NCBI GenBank assembly: GCA_040752355.1
Contig: JBFMHE010000018.1
Span: 1-64,000 of the forward strand
Source: Nitrospirota bacterium
Lineage (GTDB): Bacteria > Nitrospirota > Thermodesulfovibrionia > Thermodesulfovibrionales > Dissulfurispiraceae
Length of the DNA stretch: 64,000 bases
Direction: 5' to 3'
In this document: positions 26,410-34,467 of the stretch, piece by piece
Layout of the letters: each line of letters opens with the position of its first letter
How positions within the stretch are numbered: position 1 is the stretch's first letter
The notes under the pieces: model-generated
What the model was told of the DNA's origin: nothing
Databases searched by the model: none
What the model saw: only the letters and a program-made list of their open reading frames with translations
Program-made: the position numbers and the translations under genes

Positions 26410-28260
26410 ATGATGATTTCAAAGCGCATACAACTGAGCTCTTATCTGGTCATCCTCGTCTTCATCTTCTTCGCCTTCAAGCTCTGGCAGCTCCAGATCC
26501 TCGAGGGCGAACGGTACCGTAATCTCTCGGAGGGCAACCGGCTCCGCATCGTGAAGACCCCGGCCCCGCGCGGCATTATCTATGACCGGAACGGAAAGGC
26601 GCTGGTCAAGAACGTGCCCTTCTTCAGCGTCTCTATCCTTCCCGAAAACCTCAAGAGCGCCGATGTCGGCGCCCTCGCCGCGTTCCTCGGCGTGGAGGCG
26701 GCGGAGATCGGGGCACTGCGGGACAGGAAAGACAACAGCCCCTTCATCCCGGTGAAGCTCAAGCAGGGGCTGCACTTCGAGGAGATCGCCCGGATCGAGG
26801 CGGGCAAGTCGGACTTCCCGGGCCTCTTCGTCGAGACCGAGGTCGGCAGGGAGTATTTATACGGAAAGACCGGCGGCCATGTCATCGGCTATCTCGGCAA
26901 GATGACGCCTGCCCAGTTCGCGACCCCCGAGCTCAAGAACTTCCCGCCCGACGGGCTCATAGGACAATGGGGCATCGAGGGGCTGTACGACAATGTCTTG
27001 AGGGGAATCCCCGGGGAAAAGCTGATCGAGGTCGACGCCCTCGGCAGGGAATTGCGCATGGTGCAGCAGAAGCCCGCGGTCAAGGGCGATGACGTGACGC
27101 TCAGCATCGATATCGATATCCAGCAGGCGGTGGAGGACGCCTTCGGTGAAAAGGCAGGGGCGCTGGTCGCGATAAAGCCCGACACGGGAGAGATCCTCGC
27201 GCTCGAGAGCCTCCCCTCCTTCGATCCCAACATCTTTTCACGGGGCATAAAGTACCAGGACTGGGTAGCGCTCATGGAAGACAAGAAGAAGCCGATGCTG
27301 AACCGGGCGATCCAGAGTCAGTATCCGCCGGGCTCGACCTTCAAGATCATCACCGGCGCTGCCGCGCTCGAGGAGAATAGCATCGACCCCCAGCAGCGGA
27401 TCACCTGCACCGGGGGAGTCGGGTACGGGCGATGGACCTTCGGCTGCTGGAAGAAAGGCGGGCACGGGAGCGTCGATTTCCACCGGGCGCTCGTCGAGTC
27501 CTGCGACACCTACTTTTATGAAGTCGGCAGACGGCTCGGCATCGACAAGATTCACCAGTACGCGACGGCGCTGGGTCTCGGCAAAGAGACCGGCCTCAAT
27601 CTCTCGATAAAGGAGCGGAAGGGCATCATTCCGAGCACGCAGTGGAAGCAGGAACGGTTCAAGCAGCCCTGGTATCTCGGGGAGACCTATATTGCGGCTA
27701 TCGGCCAGGGATATGTGACGACGACCCCTATTCAGATGGCCAATATGATGTCGATCTTCATCAACGGCGGCGATATCCATCCCCTCACCTTCGAGAAGGG
27801 CGGGACCCAACCCGTAGGCAGGGTCGCGCTCAAGCCGGAGACCATAAGCATGGTAAAGGACGCGCTGTCGGGTGTGGTGAACGAGCCCGGCGGCACGGCC
27901 CACGGCTCGATGTCGCAGGTGGTCCTGATCGGCGGCAAGACGGGGACTGCGCAGGTGGTCGGGAAGAAGAAGGAGACAAAGGCGGAGCACCATATGGACC
28001 ATGCGTGGTTCGTCGCCTTCGCCCCTGTCGAGACGCCCGAGATAGCCCTTGCCGTATTCGTCGAGCACGGCGGCCACGGCGGCTCCGCAGCAGCCCCTGT
28101 GGCGAAGAAAGCGATCGAAGCGTATTTCGTGAAACAGAAGCCGGAGACGGAAGCAGGCGCCCCTCCCGGGAATAAGGAGCCGGGTGCGCCAGGTCCGAAG
28201 ATGCTGCAGACCGCAGCTCCCGCAGCCCCGGCCCCGGGAGTGCGAGACTCCCATGATTAA
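26410..28260 (+). CDS. mrdA: Penicillin-binding protein 2 (elongasome transpeptidase)
   Basis: This 616-aa class B PBP has an N-terminal membrane anchor (about 11-28), a dimerisation/pedestal domain (RGIIYDRNGKALVKNVPFF) and a transpeptidase domain with SXXK (PPGSTFK), SXD (ESCDTYFYEVG) and KTGTAQ. An unusual Pro/Ala/Gly-rich tail of about 40 residues follows the catalytic domain. It crosslinks lateral-wall peptidoglycan made by RodA, whose gene overlaps its 3' end by 8 bases. Confidence 0.97.
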   Translation: MMISKRIQLSSYLVILVFIFFAFKLWQLQILEGERYRNLSEGNRLRIVKTPAPRGIIYDRNGKALVKNVPFFSVSILPENLKSADVGALAAFLGVEAAEIGALRDRKDNSPFIPVKLKQGLHFEEIARIEAGKSDFPGLFVETEVGREYLYGKTGGHVIGYLGKMTPAQFATPELKNFPPDGLIGQWGIEGLYDNVLRGIPGEKLIEVDALGRELRMVQQKPAVKGDDVTLSIDIDIQQAVEDAFGEKAGALVAIKPDTGEILALESLPSFDPNIFSRGIKYQDWVALMEDKKKPMLNRAIQSQYPPGSTFKIITGAAALEENSIDPQQRITCTGGVGYGRWTFGCWKKGGHGSVDFHRALVESCDTYFYEVGRRLGIDKIHQYATALGLGKETGLNLSIKERKGIIPSTQWKQERFKQPWYLGETYIAAIGQGYVTTTPIQMANMMSIFINGGDIHPLTFEKGGTQPVGRVALKPETISMVKDALSGVVNEPGGTAHGSMSQVVLIGGKTGTAQVVGKKKETKAEHHMDHAWFVAFAPVETPEIALAVFVEHGGHGGSAAAPVAKKAIEAYFVKQKPETEAGAPPGNKEPGAPGPKMLQTAAPAAPAPGVRDSHD

Positions 28261-29380
28261 GGTTGACCGCCGGCTGGGCAAGAATTTCGACTGGCTCACC
28301 TTTGCGCTCATCGTCAGCCTCGCCCTCATCGGCATCATGACCATTTATAGCGCCACGCGGCCTCCCCTGGGCGTGGGAGAGCATTCGGACTTCTATATGC
28401 GGCAGGTCCTGTGGCTGCTCATAAGCGTGGCAGCGCTTTTCACCATCGTATTTTTCGATTACAAGTGGCTCTCCCGGGTCGCCTACCCTCTTTACGCTAT
28501 CGGCCTGCTGCTCCTCGTGGCGGTCCTCGTTGCAGGGCGCTCGAGCCTGGGCGCCCAGCGCTGGCTCAGCCTCGGCTTTTTCTCGTTCCAGCCCTCGGAG
28601 TTTTTCAGAATGATCTTCATCGCCGCCTTCTCCGCCTACCTGACCGGTTCGGGAGACCAGCTGCAGAGGAAGCTCTCCGCAAAGAGCATCATCATCTTCG
28701 CCATCCTTCCGTTGGCCCTGCTGATCAAGCAGCCCGACCTCGGCACCGCCATTCTCCTTTCGTCGATCTTCGTCGCCCTGTCCCTCGCAAAAGGGATCAG
28801 CAGGAAGATCATCACGATCGTGCTCGTCATCGGCATCATCTCGATTCCCTTCCTCGGCCATATCTTCTGGGAGGGGCTCAAGGATTACCAGAAGAACCGC
28901 ATCATCGCGTTCATGGACCCCGAGGTCGATCCGGCAGGCATCGGCTATCACATAAACCAGTCGAAGATATCGATCGGCTCGGGAGGGTTCACGGGCAAGG
29001 GCTATATGCAGGGGACCCAGGGGCCGCTCCGGTTCCTCCCCGAGAAACATACCGACTTCATCTTCGCGGTCTTTGCCGAAGAGTGGGGGTTTGTCGGGAG
29101 CCTGCTGCTGCTGTGCATCTATTTCGCGCTCTTCCTGCGCGGGCTCGATACCGCCTACAAGGCAAAGGACGAATTCGGCAAGCTCATGGCGATCGGCATC
29201 ACCGCGATGTTCTTCGTCTACTTCTCGGTCAACATCGGCATGACCATGGGAATGGCCCCGGTCGTCGGCGTGCCGCTGCCCTTCGTGAGCTACGGCGGCA
29301 CGGCGCTGCTGAGCAACTTCATCGCCGCCGGGGTGCTCATCAATATCAGGACCCGCCGCTTCGAACTCTTCTATCCATAG
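28253..29380 (+). CDS. rodA: Peptidoglycan glycosyltransferase RodA
   Basis: This 375-aa SEDS-family polymerase has about ten membrane segments. Family motifs are ARRWLxLG-like AQRWLSLGFFSFQPSEFFR, KQPDLGTAI, GFTGKGYMQGTQGPLRFLPEKHTDFIFAVFAEEWGFVG and PLPFVSYGGTALLSNFIAAGVLINI. ATG 28253 lies inside the end of mrdA, which couples polymerase and transpeptidase. The last gene of the shape operon, its stop codon lies in a short tandem repeat. Confidence 0.97.
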   Translation: MIKVDRRLGKNFDWLTFALIVSLALIGIMTIYSATRPPLGVGEHSDFYMRQVLWLLISVAALFTIVFFDYKWLSRVAYPLYAIGLLLLVAVLVAGRSSLGAQRWLSLGFFSFQPSEFFRMIFIAAFSAYLTGSGDQLQRKLSAKSIIIFAILPLALLIKQPDLGTAILLSSIFVALSLAKGISRKIITIVLVIGIISIPFLGHIFWEGLKDYQKNRIIAFMDPEVDPAGIGYHINQSKISIGSGGFTGKGYMQGTQGPLRFLPEKHTDFIFAVFAEEWGFVGSLLLLCIYFALFLRGLDTAYKAKDEFGKLMAIGITAMFFVYFSVNIGMTMGMAPVVGVPLPFVSYGGTALLSNFIAAGVLINIRTRRFELFYP

Positions 29381-29417
29381 ACTGCAGGCCATAGACTGCA
29401 GGCCATAAGCCGTAGGC
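29376..29417. repeat. 14-bp tandem repeat at the rodA stop
   Basis: CATAGACTGCAGGC occurs twice perfectly (29376-29389, 29390-29403), followed by a diverged third copy CATAAGCCGTAGGC (29404-29417). The first copy contains the rodA stop codon. Confidence 0.8.
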
Positions 29418-29427
29418 AGGGAACAGT

Positions 29428-29667
29428 TTACGCGAAGATATCGACGCTGCCTTTTATCTTTTTCTTCTGCCCGCTCTCCGGAGCATACGCCTCGCTCGCC
29501 TTCTGAAAATAGAGCCCCTCGAACGGAGCGCTCTCCCTTTCGTTAAGGCTCACGTAATAGGCGCTGTCTCCATACCGGTTCACCTCTCCGGCTCCTCCCG
29601 CGGCGCGAGGCTGCGGCTGAAGGCGCCGCACCCTCAGCTCGTACGACAGAGTCACCCCGTTTACCAT
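29428..29667 (-). CDS. Small hypothetical protein (79 aa)
   Basis: This 79-aa protein starts at ATG 29667 with AGGAGG five bases upstream. The sequence MVNGVTLSYELRVRRLQPQP, then EVNRYGDSAYYVSLNERESAPFEGLYFQKASEAY, has no membrane segment or motif I recognise. Its coding look (good ribosome binding site, mixed composition) supports it as a gene. It converges on rodA. The role is unknown. Confidence 0.6.
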   Translation of the reverse strand: MVNGVTLSYELRVRRLQPQPRAAGGAGEVNRYGDSAYYVSLNERESAPFEGLYFQKASEAYAPESGQKKKIKGSVDIFA

Positions 29668-29844
29668 ACCGCCTCCTGCTCCCCTTTGTGGGGCGAAAAG
29701 GTTTCGCTCCCTTCCCCGTCCTGCAAAGGAGCAAGCGCCGTACCACATCGGGAGGTCATCCAAAGCAGGGAGTTGCGCGCAGGGGTGAAGCGAAGAGCAT
29801 ACAAACAACGCTTCCGGGAATGCAGGATATTCCCTTCATGTCGG

Positions 29845-29964
29845 GAGGTTGACGCTCCCGGAGCAGCTTCGAAATTCCTCGATGCATTCGACGCCGCGAT
29901 ACTCAGGCTGGAACGGTTTCCCCTCTCGGGCCACGTACCGAAACATGTCTTAGGGAAAAGGTAG
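29845..29964 (+). pseudogene. C-terminal remnant of a RelE/ParE-type toxin gene
   Basis: About 40 codons read DAPGAASKFLDAFDAAILRL, then ERFPLSGHVPKHVLGKR and a stop. This closely resembles the central helix and beta-turn of ParE-family toxins (pattern AA.RFLDAF..AI..LE.FPLSGHVP). The usual N-terminal 30 residues and the C-terminal strand (YREL...YRVIY) are missing. The frame ends where the transposase-flanking tandem repeats begin at 29958, so the insertion probably truncated it. Confidence 0.5.
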
Positions 29965-30006
29965 GGAAAAGGGTCAAAGGTAGGGAAAAGGGTCAGGTCT
30001 ACACTC

Positions 30007-30035
30007 TTGACAGATGCTGGTTGTTTCTGTAGTAT
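30007..30035 (+). promoter_or_regulatory. Candidate transposase promoter
   Basis: A consensus TTGACA at 30007-30012 stands 17 bases from TAGTAT (30030-30035). The predicted transcript would start only a few bases before the ATG at 30047. Confidence 0.45.
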
Positions 30036-30046
30036 GTATGGCACCT

Positions 30047-30991
30047 ATGGCACGGCCGCTGAGAATAGAGTTCAAAGGTGCATTCTATCATATTACGGCT
30101 CGGGGAAACGAGCGGAAAGACATCTTCAGGGATAACGCCGATAGGGAGAAGTTGCTGTGTTATTTTGAATCTGCTGTTGAGCGGTACCAAGCGGTTATCC
30201 ACGCCTTCTGTCTGATGGACAACCATTACCATCTTCTCATCGAAACCCCTGCGGGGAACCTCTCACAGACCATGCGACATATCAATGGAGCATTTACTGC
30301 TTATTTCAATAGGCGGCACCAGAGAGCAGGGCATCTGTTTCAAGGAAGGTATAAAGCGATTCTTGTGGAGGCCGATGAGTATGCAGGAGCGCTGTCCCGA
30401 TACATTCATCTGAATCCAGTCAGGGCAGGGCTTGTCGACAGACCGGAAAAGTACCCATGGTCAAGCTATCGGTACTATGCCGGTGCTCAGAAGGCTCCCT
30501 GGTGGTGTACTATCGAATGGCTGCTTCAGTATTTTGGAAAAGGAGGGGCCGATGCGCAGCGAGCGTACCGTGGTTTCGTGAAGTCAGAAACAGATGCTGC
30601 CGTGAATGATCCGTTAAAAGAGACGGTAGCAGCGGTAATACTGGGGAGCGCTGAATTTATCGGTAAAGTAAAAGAGCTATATCTCAGCGGGAGAAAGGGA
30701 GGGCGTGATATTCCTGCGCTGAAAGCATTGACCAGAAGGTCGATTGAGGAGATCATTAATGTTGCGGATCAGGAGTTTGGAGCGGAAACAGAGCTTTCGA
30801 GGAAAGCGGCGCTCTATCTGAGCCATCGACACAGTGGGCTGTCCCTCAGGGAGATCGGGAGATATTTCGGCATCGGAGAGTCAGCCGTATCGCAGGCAAG
30901 CCGTCGGTTCGGATTTGTTCTTGAGAAGGATGTACGATTGCAGAAGAAATTAAAACAGATGAAGAGAACGCTCCAATGGTCAAATGTGTAG
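30047..30991 (+). CDS. REP-associated tyrosine transposase (Y1/IS200-like)
   Basis: This protein of about 314 aa has an N-terminal HUH single-strand transposase domain. It opens with MARPLRIEFKGAFYHITARGNERKDIF, has the metal-binding HxH in MDNHYHLLIE and the helix with the catalytic Tyr around YIHLNPVRAGLV and PWSSYRYY. The C-terminal about 110 residues are a DnaA/helix-turn-helix-like DNA-binding domain (LRREIGRYFGIGESAVSQ type). The start at ATG 30047 is the family-typical MARPLR; ATG 30038 is possible. Its stop overlaps the right inverted repeat. Confidence 0.92.
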   Translation: MARPLRIEFKGAFYHITARGNERKDIFRDNADREKLLCYFESAVERYQAVIHAFCLMDNHYHLLIETPAGNLSQTMRHINGAFTAYFNRRHQRAGHLFQGRYKAILVEADEYAGALSRYIHLNPVRAGLVDRPEKYPWSSYRYYAGAQKAPWWCTIEWLLQYFGKGGADAQRAYRGFVKSETDAAVNDPLKETVAAVILGSAEFIGKVKELYLSGRKGGRDIPALKALTRRSIEEIINVADQEFGAETELSRKAALYLSHRHSGLSLREIGRYFGIGESAVSQASRRFGFVLEKDVRLQKKLKQMKRTLQWSNV

Positions 30992-31041
30992 ACCTGACCC
31001 TATAGACGACACATGACCCTATAGACGACACAATTCACGTT

Positions 31042-31203
31042 TCACGTCCTTTTTAGCGCCGCTTCGATTTCCCGCAGGTCATCGGCAATCTCGCCGGGAA
31101 TGAGAAAGAGCCCTTCCGGGCTGCAATCGTCCTTGCTTTTTGAAAAGCCGGAGGACAGGAAGTCGAGCTTCGGGCGGCATAGCTTACCTTCTGTGCTGTT
31201 CAT
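31042..31203 (-). CDS. Possible 53-aa protein
   Basis: A short frame from ATG 31203 (MNSTEGKLCRPKLDFL, then ...EGLFLIPGEIADDLREIEAALKRT) ends with an amphipathic helix. The ribosome binding site is weak and no family is recognised. It is divergent from the brnT promoter. It may be a real small protein or the decayed end of a longer gene. Confidence 0.3.
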   Translation of the reverse strand: MNSTEGKLCRPKLDFLSSGFSKSKDDCSPEGLFLIPGEIADDLREIEAALKRT

Positions 31204-31236
31204 TTTTGCACTGATCTCACTTCTTGAAGCTATCTG

Positions 31237-31264
31237 TACAAAATTTGCCCATATTTTGTATAAT
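31237..31264 (+). promoter_or_regulatory. brnTA promoter with palindromic operator
   Basis: TGTACA (31235-31240) and TATAAT (31259-31264) form a promoter with an 18-base spacer. TACAAAAT (31237-31244) and ATTTTGTA (31253-31260) are perfect inverted repeats 8 bases apart within the spacer. This fits an autoregulatory site for the BrnA antitoxin. The predicted transcription start coincides with ATG 31270, so the toxin mRNA may be leaderless. Confidence 0.6.
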
Positions 31265-31269
31265 TTGTC

Positions 31270-31542
31270 ATGAAATTCGAATGGGACCCTATAAAAAGTG
31301 CCACGAATAAAGAGAAACACGATATCGATTTCGAGACAGCGCAGGAACTCTGGCTTGACGAAAGCCGCATACAGATTGACGCACCGCACCCGGTAGAGGA
31401 GCGGAGCATTATCATAGGGAAGCTTCACGACAAATTGTGGACGGCTGTATATACCATGCGGAGCGAGGTAATCCGCATCATCTCGGTCAGGCGTTCCAGA
31501 GAAAAGGAGGCTGCATTATATGAAAAAGAAAGCTCTCGCTAA
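31270..31542 (+). CDS. brnT: BrnT-family type II toxin
   Basis: This 90-aa toxin opens with KFEWDPIKSATNKEKHDIDFETAQELW, the BrnT signature (F.WD..K...N..KH.I.F..A), and later has ERSIIIGKL and IRIISVRRSREKEAALYE. BrnT is an RNase-like fold that halts translation and is neutralised by BrnA. The downstream antitoxin overlaps by 23 bases. The toxin-first order is usual for this family. Confidence 0.9.
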   Translation: MKFEWDPIKSATNKEKHDIDFETAQELWLDESRIQIDAPHPVEERSIIIGKLHDKLWTAVYTMRSEVIRIISVRRSREKEAALYEKESSR

Positions 31543-31783
31543 AAGCGCAAAAGAGTTTGATCGTCGATTCGACTCAGGTGAGGACATCCACGATCTACTC
31601 GATATGTCCAAGGCTGCCATTACCCGTCCAGGCAAAAAAGTACGCATCACCCTGGACGTTGCCGAGTCACTCGTTAATGACATAGATACTATCCGTGAAC
31701 GAATAGGCGTCGACAGAGGTGCACTAATAAAGGTATGGCTCCACGAGCGGGTAAAGCAGGAAAAGGCAACCAGCAAAACTTAG
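31520..31783 (+). CDS. brnA: BrnA-type ribbon-helix-helix antitoxin
   Basis: This 87-aa protein has an N-terminal toxin-binding segment (AKSAKEFDRRFDSGEDIHDLLDMSKA) and a C-terminal ribbon-helix-helix DNA-binding region (KKVRITLDVAESLVNDIDTIRERIGVDRGALIKVWLHERV). It overlaps brnT. It probably binds the palindrome at 31237-31260 to repress the pair. Confidence 0.88.
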   Translation: MKKKALAKSAKEFDRRFDSGEDIHDLLDMSKAAITRPGKKVRITLDVAESLVNDIDTIRERIGVDRGALIKVWLHERVKQEKATSKT

Positions 31784-31877
31784 TAAGCTTCATATCAGAG
31801 GTGGACCCCGCAAGCAGGGCTGGGACCGGGTCTTTCATCGTACATAACAGCACTGAGGGGTAAGGAGCTTTCCCCTG

Positions 31878-32426
31878 TCACTTCCCCCCCTTCGTCACCT
31901 TGAAGCTGGCGAGCACCTTCTCGAAGGTGGCGATGTCCTTGTCGAAGTAGTAGCGCTGGGCAGCAGTGTAGCGTATGCCGTAGAACCATTCGCCGAGCAT
32001 GAATCCGTAGTAGACGCTCTTTTTCTTCAGTCCGTCCTTTGTCTTGTACGTGAACACGGCTTTGAAGCCGGGATATCCTCCGATTTTAGCAGGCACGTTT
32101 TCCGTTACGGCGAGGTTCACGACATCCTGGTTCGAGCTGATGTTATCGAGCGCGACTTCGGCGCTCTCCTGGGGGAGCATGCCTTTTGCAAATTTCTTTT
32201 TCGTATGCTCCAGCTTTTTATCGTTACCGATCTTTTCTACAATAATGTTCTGCAGCAGCACGCCGTCGCGCGTGATGAGCAGATGCTCGCTGGTGTTCAA
32301 TCGCATCCACCCTTCGGGGAGCTCGACGGAAAAGTTGTGCTCTCCTGACTCGTAGAGGCCCCCGACCTGCAGCCACGGCGCGCAGCCGGTCAGAAAGACC
32401 AGGCACAGCAGAATGTATTTCCTCAC
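31878..32426 (-). CDS. Lipoprotein, third gene of M48 operon
   Basis: This 182-aa lipoprotein starts at GTG 32426, which overlaps the stop of the M48 gene (GTGA). It has a signal peptide with lipobox LTGC, then a single domain (YESGEHNFSVELPEGWMRLNT, later VYYGFMLGEWFYGIRYTAAQRYYFDKDIATFEKVLASFKV) that resembles PsbP/DcrB-like lipoproteins in style. The function is unknown; tight coupling to the protease suggests a shared envelope task. Confidence 0.75.
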   Translation of the reverse strand: MRKYILLCLVFLTGCAPWLQVGGLYESGEHNFSVELPEGWMRLNTSEHLLITRDGVLLQNIIVEKIGNDKKLEHTKKKFAKGMLPQESAEVALDNISSNQDVVNLAVTENVPAKIGGYPGFKAVFTYKTKDGLKKKSVYYGFMLGEWFYGIRYTAAQRYYFDKDIATFEKVLASFKVTKGGK

Positions 32427-33574
32427 TTCCTGTCTCCTCCTTCGCACTGTCGTATGTATTCCTCGATATATGCTCTATCCGGAGCAGCGGGAGCGAGGGC
32501 GAGATAGCTCTTCAGGTGCTTTTGGGCGAGCGCTCTCTCGCCGCTCTTGTAATGCACCAGCCCCAGCCCCTTGTACGGGTCTGAATACGTTGGATCAGCG
32601 GAGATCGCCTTTGCGTAGCAGGCTCGCGCTTTTTCCGCATCGTCCTTTTCGCCCCTCTGCCTGAACACTTCTCCCAGAAGGTAGTGCGCCTTCGCATCGT
32701 TCGGCCGCACGGCCAGATACCGTTCTATGCCCCTTTGCGCGCTCTTGAAGCGGCCTGCTTTCAGGTCGAGCAGGGCGTTGTCGAGGATGACGCCGCCGGT
32801 CTTGGCGAAGAAGATCTCGGCGTTCTTCACGCCCGTCTTCCGGCCGTATTCCTGAAGGAATGTCTCATAATTCTCTATGCGCTCCTTGAGGCGCGGGTGG
32901 CTTCCGAAGAAGAACGGTTCTTTTATCTCTTCTTCCTCTACCTCCTGCTTGAGATGGATGAAGAGCTTGGGCGCTTCGGTGGGGTCGTAGCCGGCGCGGA
33001 CCATTGCCTGCAGGCCCTCCATATCCGCCTCTGTTTCGAGCTCCCGCGAATAGCCGGTTACCGCAGCCAGCGTGCCGATGGCCGCGAGTCCGCCGAACCC
33101 GCCGAAGGTGACCTGGAAGGCAGCCAGGAAGGCGGTCTTGTTTTTGATGTCCCTGAACGCTTTCACGGTATGGCGGTGGGTGGCGTGCGTCATCTCGTGG
33201 GCGAGGAGGGTGGCGAGCTGCGCCTCGTTCTCCATCCTGGCGAGGATGCCCGTATGGATGTATAGTGCGCCGTTGGGGAAGGCGAAGGCATTGAGGTGGT
33301 AGTTGTTGATGACCTTCACGGTGAAGGGTATCGCTTTGACGACATCGGGCGGCTGGAGTCTCCGGGCGATCTCGTTCAGGTAGCGCTCGATCTCCTCATT
33401 GCTATAAATGATGCCGCTCTTCTCGAGGGCTGCCTGCTCCTTCTCCACCCGTGCCCAGAGCCGCTGCTCATCCTCTTCCATGGCAAAGGAGCCGGTCGTT
33501 ACCGGAGCGAGGTTGGTCGTTGCGCAGCCTGCGAGAACGAGGACGAGCAGGCAGAGCGCGGCTGCAGCGCTCAT
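32423..33574 (-). CDS. M48-family metalloprotease lipoprotein with TPR tail
   Basis: This 383-aa protein starts at ATG 33574, overlapping the previous stop (ATGA). A signal peptide with lipobox LAGC is followed by a zinc protease domain with HEMTH (LATLLAHEMTHATHRH) and a downstream ETEAD third-ligand motif. The C-terminal tetratricopeptide repeats (about 260-380) cover GRFKSAQRGIERYLAVRPNDAKAHYLLGEVF onward. The architecture matches BepA/YfgC-like periplasmic proteases that police outer-membrane protein assembly. Confidence 0.93.
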   Translation of the reverse strand: MSAAAALCLLVLVLAGCATTNLAPVTTGSFAMEEDEQRLWARVEKEQAALEKSGIIYSNEEIERYLNEIARRLQPPDVVKAIPFTVKVINNYHLNAFAFPNGALYIHTGILARMENEAQLATLLAHEMTHATHRHTVKAFRDIKNKTAFLAAFQVTFGGFGGLAAIGTLAAVTGYSRELETEADMEGLQAMVRAGYDPTEAPKLFIHLKQEVEEEEIKEPFFFGSHPRLKERIENYETFLQEYGRKTGVKNAEIFFAKTGGVILDNALLDLKAGRFKSAQRGIERYLAVRPNDAKAHYLLGEVFRQRGEKDDAEKARACYAKAISADPTYSDPYKGLGLVHYKSGERALAQKHLKSYLALAPAAPDRAYIEEYIRQCEGGDRK

Positions 33575-34287
33575 CGGCCGGAGCCGGCTTTCGGCAGGTC
33601 GGCGAGCAGCGAGTCGACGAGCCGGCATACGCTATCGTAGTTCCGGAGATCGTGCTGCGCCTGGCTGCCTTTCACGTTGTACCATAGTATTTTCCCCTCT
33701 GTATCGACCACGGCGGAGCTCATGGCGGTCACGCCGGACCTGGGGACAATGCCCGTTAAAAGGCCGACGACGATCAGCGCCTTCCTGCCGCCGGTCGAGA
33801 TCTCGTCGAAACCGTCGATGAAGAGCAGGGTATCGGCGCCGTTCTTCTGGAGCAGGTGTTTAACGGGGCCGAGCGAATAGTCGAAGTTCTTCTGTTTCTC
33901 GGGGAACAAAAAGGGGCCATAGGTGTGCCACTGGATGCTCAGGCTGACCGCCCGGTAGAGCGCCTGGATCTCTTCCAGCTCCGTCTCGATCTCCTTGTCC
34001 ACGGGAATCGCCTTGACCCCCATGGACCGCTCCTTGAGCTCCTCCGCGACCGCTTTCGCCGTATTCTGCCGGCCGATATCACACCAGTCGTCCCGCAACT
34101 CGTGAACGCCTCCTGCGGTGAATTCGTACACCTTGATATCGGGAGGCACCAGGCCGTGTGTCTTGATATCTTTCAGATGCAGCGCAAGATCGGGGTGCGC
34201 CCGGTAAGACTTGGGCACGCACCCGGCCGCGGTAAGGAATGCGGAGAGGAGCAGCAGCAGGACCAAACCCTCTTTTCCGAAACGCAT
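33571..34287 (-). CDS. Conserved lipoprotein, first gene of M48 operon
   Basis: This 238-aa protein starts at ATG 34287 with AGGAGG five bases upstream. A signal peptide with lipobox AAGC is followed by a mixed alpha/beta domain (GLVPPDIKVYEFTAGGVHELRDDWCDIGRQNTAKAVAEEL, later ADTLLFIDGFDEISTGGRKALIVVGLL and AVVDTEGKILWYNV). The pattern resembles lipoproteins with GNA1162/curli-assembly-like folds. The role is unknown. It is coupled to the M48 protease gene by a 4-base overlap. Confidence 0.72.
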   Translation of the reverse strand: MRFGKEGLVLLLLLSAFLTAAGCVPKSYRAHPDLALHLKDIKTHGLVPPDIKVYEFTAGGVHELRDDWCDIGRQNTAKAVAEELKERSMGVKAIPVDKEIETELEEIQALYRAVSLSIQWHTYGPFLFPEKQKNFDYSLGPVKHLLQKNGADTLLFIDGFDEISTGGRKALIVVGLLTGIVPRSGVTAMSSAVVDTEGKILWYNVKGSQAQHDLRNYDSVCRLVDSLLADLPKAGSGR

Positions 34288-34450
34288 CGTCGCCTCCTGT
34301 GCAGCCTGCCACAAATGAAGGGTATCTTACCATCCTCAAGTCCTTTTTGACCAGAGGTGCGAGTAGCAGGATCAGGTCTCGGGCTTTGAACTCCCTTGGC
34401 TTTATTGTTGCTCGAACAGTTTCACGTCTTGCAACGTTGCATTATACGAT

Positions 34451-34467
34451 GAGCTCTAACGGAATTA
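34451..34467. repeat. Palindromic element, left-end fragment
   Basis: GAGCTCTAACGGAATTA is the outer-arm sequence of the 4521-4717 element family. It runs into the stop codon (TTA at 34465-34467) of the minus-strand oxidoreductase gene. No partner arm is visible. Confidence 0.55.

Larger units (their letters stand above)
29958..31032 (+). mobile_element. REP-type Y1 transposase element with inverted ends
   Basis: The transposase gene is bounded by a perfect 14-bp inverted repeat: GGGTCAGGTCTACA at 29990-30003 and TGTAGACCTGACCC at 30987-31000. Outside the left end is a perfect 19-bp tandem duplication (29958-29976 and 29977-29995). Outside the right end is a different perfect 19-bp tandem duplication (30995-31013 and 31014-31032). 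Codon usage inside is more AT-rich than its neighbours, consistent with transfer. Confidence 0.75.

Noticed and set aside
34288..34450. Weak minus-strand reading frame upstream of the lipoprotein gene
   Set aside because: The translated peptide is suggestive of a decayed gene end but has no start, ribosome binding site or recognisable family.
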